A DNA stretch of 64,000 nucleotides, taken from positions 1-64,000 of the forward strand of contig NZ_BDUF01000008.1 of NCBI RefSeq assembly GCF_002335525.1, given 5' to 3'. The position numbers were made by a program, and so were the translations under genes. The notes under the pieces were generated by a model, which saw only the letters and a list, made by a program, of their open reading frames with translations, was not told the DNA's origin and did no database searches. The DNA is from Effusibacillus lacus (lineage in GTDB: Bacteria > Bacillota > Bacilli > Tumebacillales > Effusibacillaceae). Shown here in pieces: positions 63,293-64,000 of this stretch; positions within the stretch are counted from its first letter, which is position 1; each line of letters opens with the position of its first letter.

Positions 63293-64000
63293 TCAATCGG
63301 CCAACCCGCTTGCTTTTAGCTGCTTCATGCGTTTCTTATAAGCGATTCGGGACAGGGTAACACCTATCTCGTAAAGCAAAATCATGGGCAGAGTGGTAAT
63401 AATATCGGAAACCGGTTCCGGCGGAGACAGGATGACGCCGATTACCACCAGCAGGAAGTACGCGTATTTCCGGTTCTTGGTCAAAAATTGGGGTGTCAGA
63501 ATCCCCAACCTTGTAAGGAACAACACCACAATCGGCAGTTCAAAGATAAACCCAAAGGGCACCACAATATTTGCCATGAAGGAAAAATAATTGCCCGCCG
63601 TCTGCATCATCTCAAATTGAGTGTTGCCCAAATTGACAAAAAATTCGTAGATGGTCGGAAAAATGGCATAGTATCCAAACGCGATACCCGCAAAGAAAAC
63701 CAGCGAAATGATTGGAATGAAGCTGGCAGTGACTTTCTTCTCCGTTTCCGTCAGACCGGGAGCCACGAATTTCCAGGCTTGATACAGCAACACGGGAATC
63801 GTCATGCCAATGGCGGTTACACCCGCCACAATCATATAAACACGCAGAACCTCGGACGGACCCAATACCACCATTTTGGTTCCCTGCGGCATCCCCTGCT
63901 TCAGGAATTCAAAGATGTTCTCGACAAACGCAAAAGACAAGACGAGAAAAACGACAAAGGCAACCAGCGTGATAATCAGCCGTTTTCTTAATTCCGCCAG
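63293..64000 (-). CDS. tatC: Sec-independent translocase TatC, N-terminus beyond the window
   Basis: 235 residues are visible, cut at the right edge. The frame reads LAELRKRLIITLVAFVVFLVLSFAFVENIFEFL, the family start after the usual first few residues, so only a few codons are missing. LGPSEVLRVYMIVAGVTAIGMTIPVLLYQAWKFVAPGLTETEKK is the TatC signature. IVVPFGFIFELPIVVLFLTRLGI and SPPEPVSDIITTLPMILLYEIGVTLSRI follow. Six helices are expected. It recognises twin-arginine signal peptides and works with TatA. A TTG codon at 63940 is internal, not the start. Confidence 0.95.
   Translation of the reverse strand: MAELRKRLIITLVAFVVFLVLSFAFVENIFEFLKQGMPQGTKMVVLGPSEVLRVYMIVAGVTAIGMTIPVLLYQAWKFVAPGLTETEKKVTASFIPIISLVFFAGIAFGYYAIFPTIYEFFVNLGNTQFEMMQTAGNYFSFMANIVVPFGFIFELPIVVLFLTRLGILTPQFLTKNRKYAYFLLVVIGVILSPPEPVSDIITTLPMILLYEIGVTLSRIAYKKRMKQLKASGLAD

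Overview
The window suggests a moderate-GC, endospore-former-type Firmicute of the Bacilli. The signs are strong AGGAGG-type Shine-Dalgarno sites, frequent GTG and TTG starts, sigma-A promoters with 17-bp spacers, a CIRCE operator before groES-groL, a one-operon purine pathway under a guanine riboswitch, PurS/Q/L-type FGAR amidotransferase, and MoxR-DUF58-transglutaminase clusters. An Alicyclobacillaceae-like member (Effusibacillus/Tumebacillus type) is my best guess. That is inference; the 73 bases of 16S rRNA at the left edge are too short to settle it. Almost all genes lie on the minus strand.

Layout. 1-490: 5' end of a 16S rRNA gene and its leader. 491-5501: EamA transporter, argS with a hairpin-bearing leader, a phosphotransferase and a hydrolase. 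5611-9948: sulfate uptake operon yezD-sbp-cysT-cysW-cysA. 10337-17165: a six-gene operon behind a Fur-box promoter. It combines an FTR1 iron permease, two related helical extracytoplasmic proteins, a lipid-linked-sugar type glycosyltransferase pair and a membrane phosphodiesterase. 17398-20502: ugpB-A-E-like sugar or glycerophosphodiester importer without an ATPase. 20688-23240: hemolysin III protein, a hydrolase and a broken hydrolase. 23409-37340: purEKBCSQLFMNHD behind a guanine riboswitch. 37414-41824: vanW, a helix-hairpin-helix gene, a copper-amine-oxidase-N protein, a chimeric nucleotidyltransferase and ispG, with duplication scars. 42211-45400: purine permease, then guaA with its own guanine riboswitch. 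45396-49830: transglutaminase, DUF58 and MoxR. 50058-58076: an accessory stretch with a cell-wall M23 peptidase, a divergent XRE/S24 regulator pair, coiled-coil paralogues, a dead nuclease, an ECF sigma operon, an orphan unknown gene and phage debris. 58217-60290: groES-groL. 60440-62285: MFS transporter with an ArsR-type regulator. 62593-64000: a HAD phosphatase and the cut-off tatC.

How it works together. The two guanine riboswitches link IMP synthesis (pur operon) and GMP synthesis (guaA) to the same metabolite, and a purine permease gene lies just downstream of guaA. The most unusual unit is the iron operon at 10.3-17.2 kb. Its FTR1 permease is not accompanied by recognisable EfeO or EfeB. 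Instead it is co-encoded with two proteins sharing an unrecognised helical domain and with enzymes resembling polyprenyl-phosphate sugar synthesis, sugar transfer and phosphodiester cleavage. The accessory stretches carry many scars: a duplicated cysA P-loop piece, ispG and vanW 3'-end duplicates, frameshifted hydrolase and nuclease genes, integrase and amidase fragments, and a family of short palindromic repeats at two intergenic sites.
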